Below, in pieces: positions 63,290 to 64,000 of a stretch of 64,000 bases of DNA. Origin of the DNA: Caulobacterales bacterium (GTDB lineage: Bacteria > Pseudomonadota > Alphaproteobacteria > Caulobacterales > Caulobacteraceae); contig JACPDR010000003.1 of assembly GCA_016183935.1 (NCBI GenBank), forward strand, positions 1-64,000. Direction: 5' to 3'. Each line of letters opens with the position of its first letter. Position 1 is the stretch's first letter. The notes under the pieces are model-generated. The model did not search any database. It saw nothing but the letters and a program-made list of their open reading frames with translations, and was not told where the DNA came from. Position numbers and translations under genes: made by a program.

Positions 63290-64000
63290 GAGAGTCTCTC
63301 TTCCCGGCGGGACAGTTTGCGGCGGAGCAGGGCGGCGTAGACGCCGACCAGCGCGAGCGCCAGCCCGAACCAGGTGATCGCATAGCCGAGGTGGTTGTTC
63401 GAGAAGACGGGCGGCGGGGCGGAGGGCTGCAACGCCTGCCATTCGGGATTGGACGAGGTCAGGGCGAAGAAGGTCCATGGCGAGACGGGGCCGTCGACGC
63501 CGAGCACGCGGGCCATGGCGGCGTTGTCGCGGGCGTAGAAGCGGCGGCCATCGGCCGCTAGGGCCATCGGTCCCGGGGCGGGCGTGGCGCGGACCTGGGC
63601 CGCCAGCTGAACCGGCGCCCCCGACGCCGCGACCGGCGGGCGGGCGGAGATCGTGTCGGCGACGAAGCCGCGGTCGACCAGCAAGGTCCGATCGTAGCCG
63701 GGATGGCGGCAGGCCGAGATCAGGCGGACACCAGCCTGGCCCTCGTGAATGCTCTGCAGTTCCACATAGGGCGCTGTAGCCAGCCCCGGGCACGTCAGAG
63801 CGGCCTTGCCGAACTCGGGATTGTCCGCAGCAAGGATGGCGCTGGGGGCGGCAGGCGGGGCCGCGGCCGCTGCCTCGGCCTGTGCGATAAGGCCCTGCTT
63901 CCACTGCAGCCGTTGCACCTGCCAGACACCGAGCGCGACAAGCAGGACGAACACCAGCGCCGAGGCGAGGGTCAGCCCCCAGGGAAAGCGGCCTCTCGTT
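63286..64000 (-). CDS. SURF1 family cytochrome oxidase assembly protein (5' end cut by window edge)
   Basis: Helps cofactor insertion into the heme-copper terminal oxidase. The frame runs off the right edge, so the start is missing; residues before VFVLLVALGVWQVQRLQWK already match the N-terminal helix region. Landmarks: the first helix LVFVLLVALGVWQVQRL, RTLLVDRGFVA, and NNHLGYAITWFGLALALVGVY as the second helix. The gene is upstream of the M16 peptidase; surf1 normally follows cox genes. Confidence 0.9.
   Translation of the reverse strand, partial: TRGRFPWGLTLASALVFVLLVALGVWQVQRLQWKQGLIAQAEAAAAAPPAAPSAILAADNPEFGKAALTCPGLATAPYVELQSIHEGQAGVRLISACRHPGYDRTLLVDRGFVADTISARPPVAASGAPVQLAAQVRATPAPGPMALAADGRRFYARDNAAMARVLGVDGPVSPWTFFALTSSNPEWQALQPSAPPPVFSNNHLGYAITWFGLALALVGVYAALLRRKLSRREERLS

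Overview
The window is very GC-rich and tightly packed, with short intergenic gaps, many 4-base stop/start overlaps and frequent GTG and TTG starts. Gene content points to Caulobacteraceae, most likely Brevundimonas or a close relative (inference). The main clues are the tilS-cpoB-pal-tolB-tolA-tolR-tolQ-ybgC-ruvB-ruvA-ruvC-yebC run next to ftsH, a DUF4908 protein, a PdeA-like GEDEF/EAL phosphodiesterase, and a LepA, SelO, NhaA and TonB-receptor complement typical of the group.

Region by region. 1-15.5 kb is a minus-strand housekeeping block: ftsH (cut by the left edge), tilS, the Tol-Pal envelope system with two unusual extra genes (a DUF3667 membrane protein and a secreted stand-alone copy of the TolA C-terminal domain), ruvBAC, two tandem MgtC/SapB genes and yebC. 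15.6-20.3 kb holds a thioesterase, an alcohol dehydrogenase, a DUF1993 protein, the PutP proline symporter and small unknowns. 20.35-24.2 kb is a less GC-rich accessory island: a DUF3883 nuclease-like gene facing a Vsr / C5-methyltransferase / Eco29kI-type restriction cassette, with a NYN-LOTUS gene just beyond it. 25-32 kb carries sseB, lepA and a two-gene RND efflux operon. 32.2-34.2 kb is a small TadG/TadE/TadE cluster without the rest of a Tad machine. 34.3-40.7 kb has a TonB-dependent receptor, nhaA, selO and a DoxX-like gene.

40.8-44.7 kb is a MerR-controlled acyl-CoA dehydrogenase operon. A perfect 18-bp palindrome precedes merR, but both dehydrogenase genes carry frame-breaking deletions. 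44.8-55.4 kb mixes rsmE, gshA, a TetR regulator with paired operators, redox and detoxification genes, phbB, gloB, sixA-like and pyrD. 55.4-64 kb has a hybrid histidine kinase, a second (orphan) vsr, a peroxiredoxin, yqgE, pdeA, a GNAT enzyme, an M16 peptidase and the end of surf1 (its start lies beyond the right edge).

No tRNA, rRNA, CRISPR array, transposase or prophage gene was recognised. I found no single clearly novel large system. The most unusual items are the TolA C-domain paralogue, the repeat-derived in-frame insertion in tilS, two probable CTG starts at CTGA overlaps, the restriction island with its DUF3883 partner, and the paired lesions in the acyl-CoA dehydrogenase operon.
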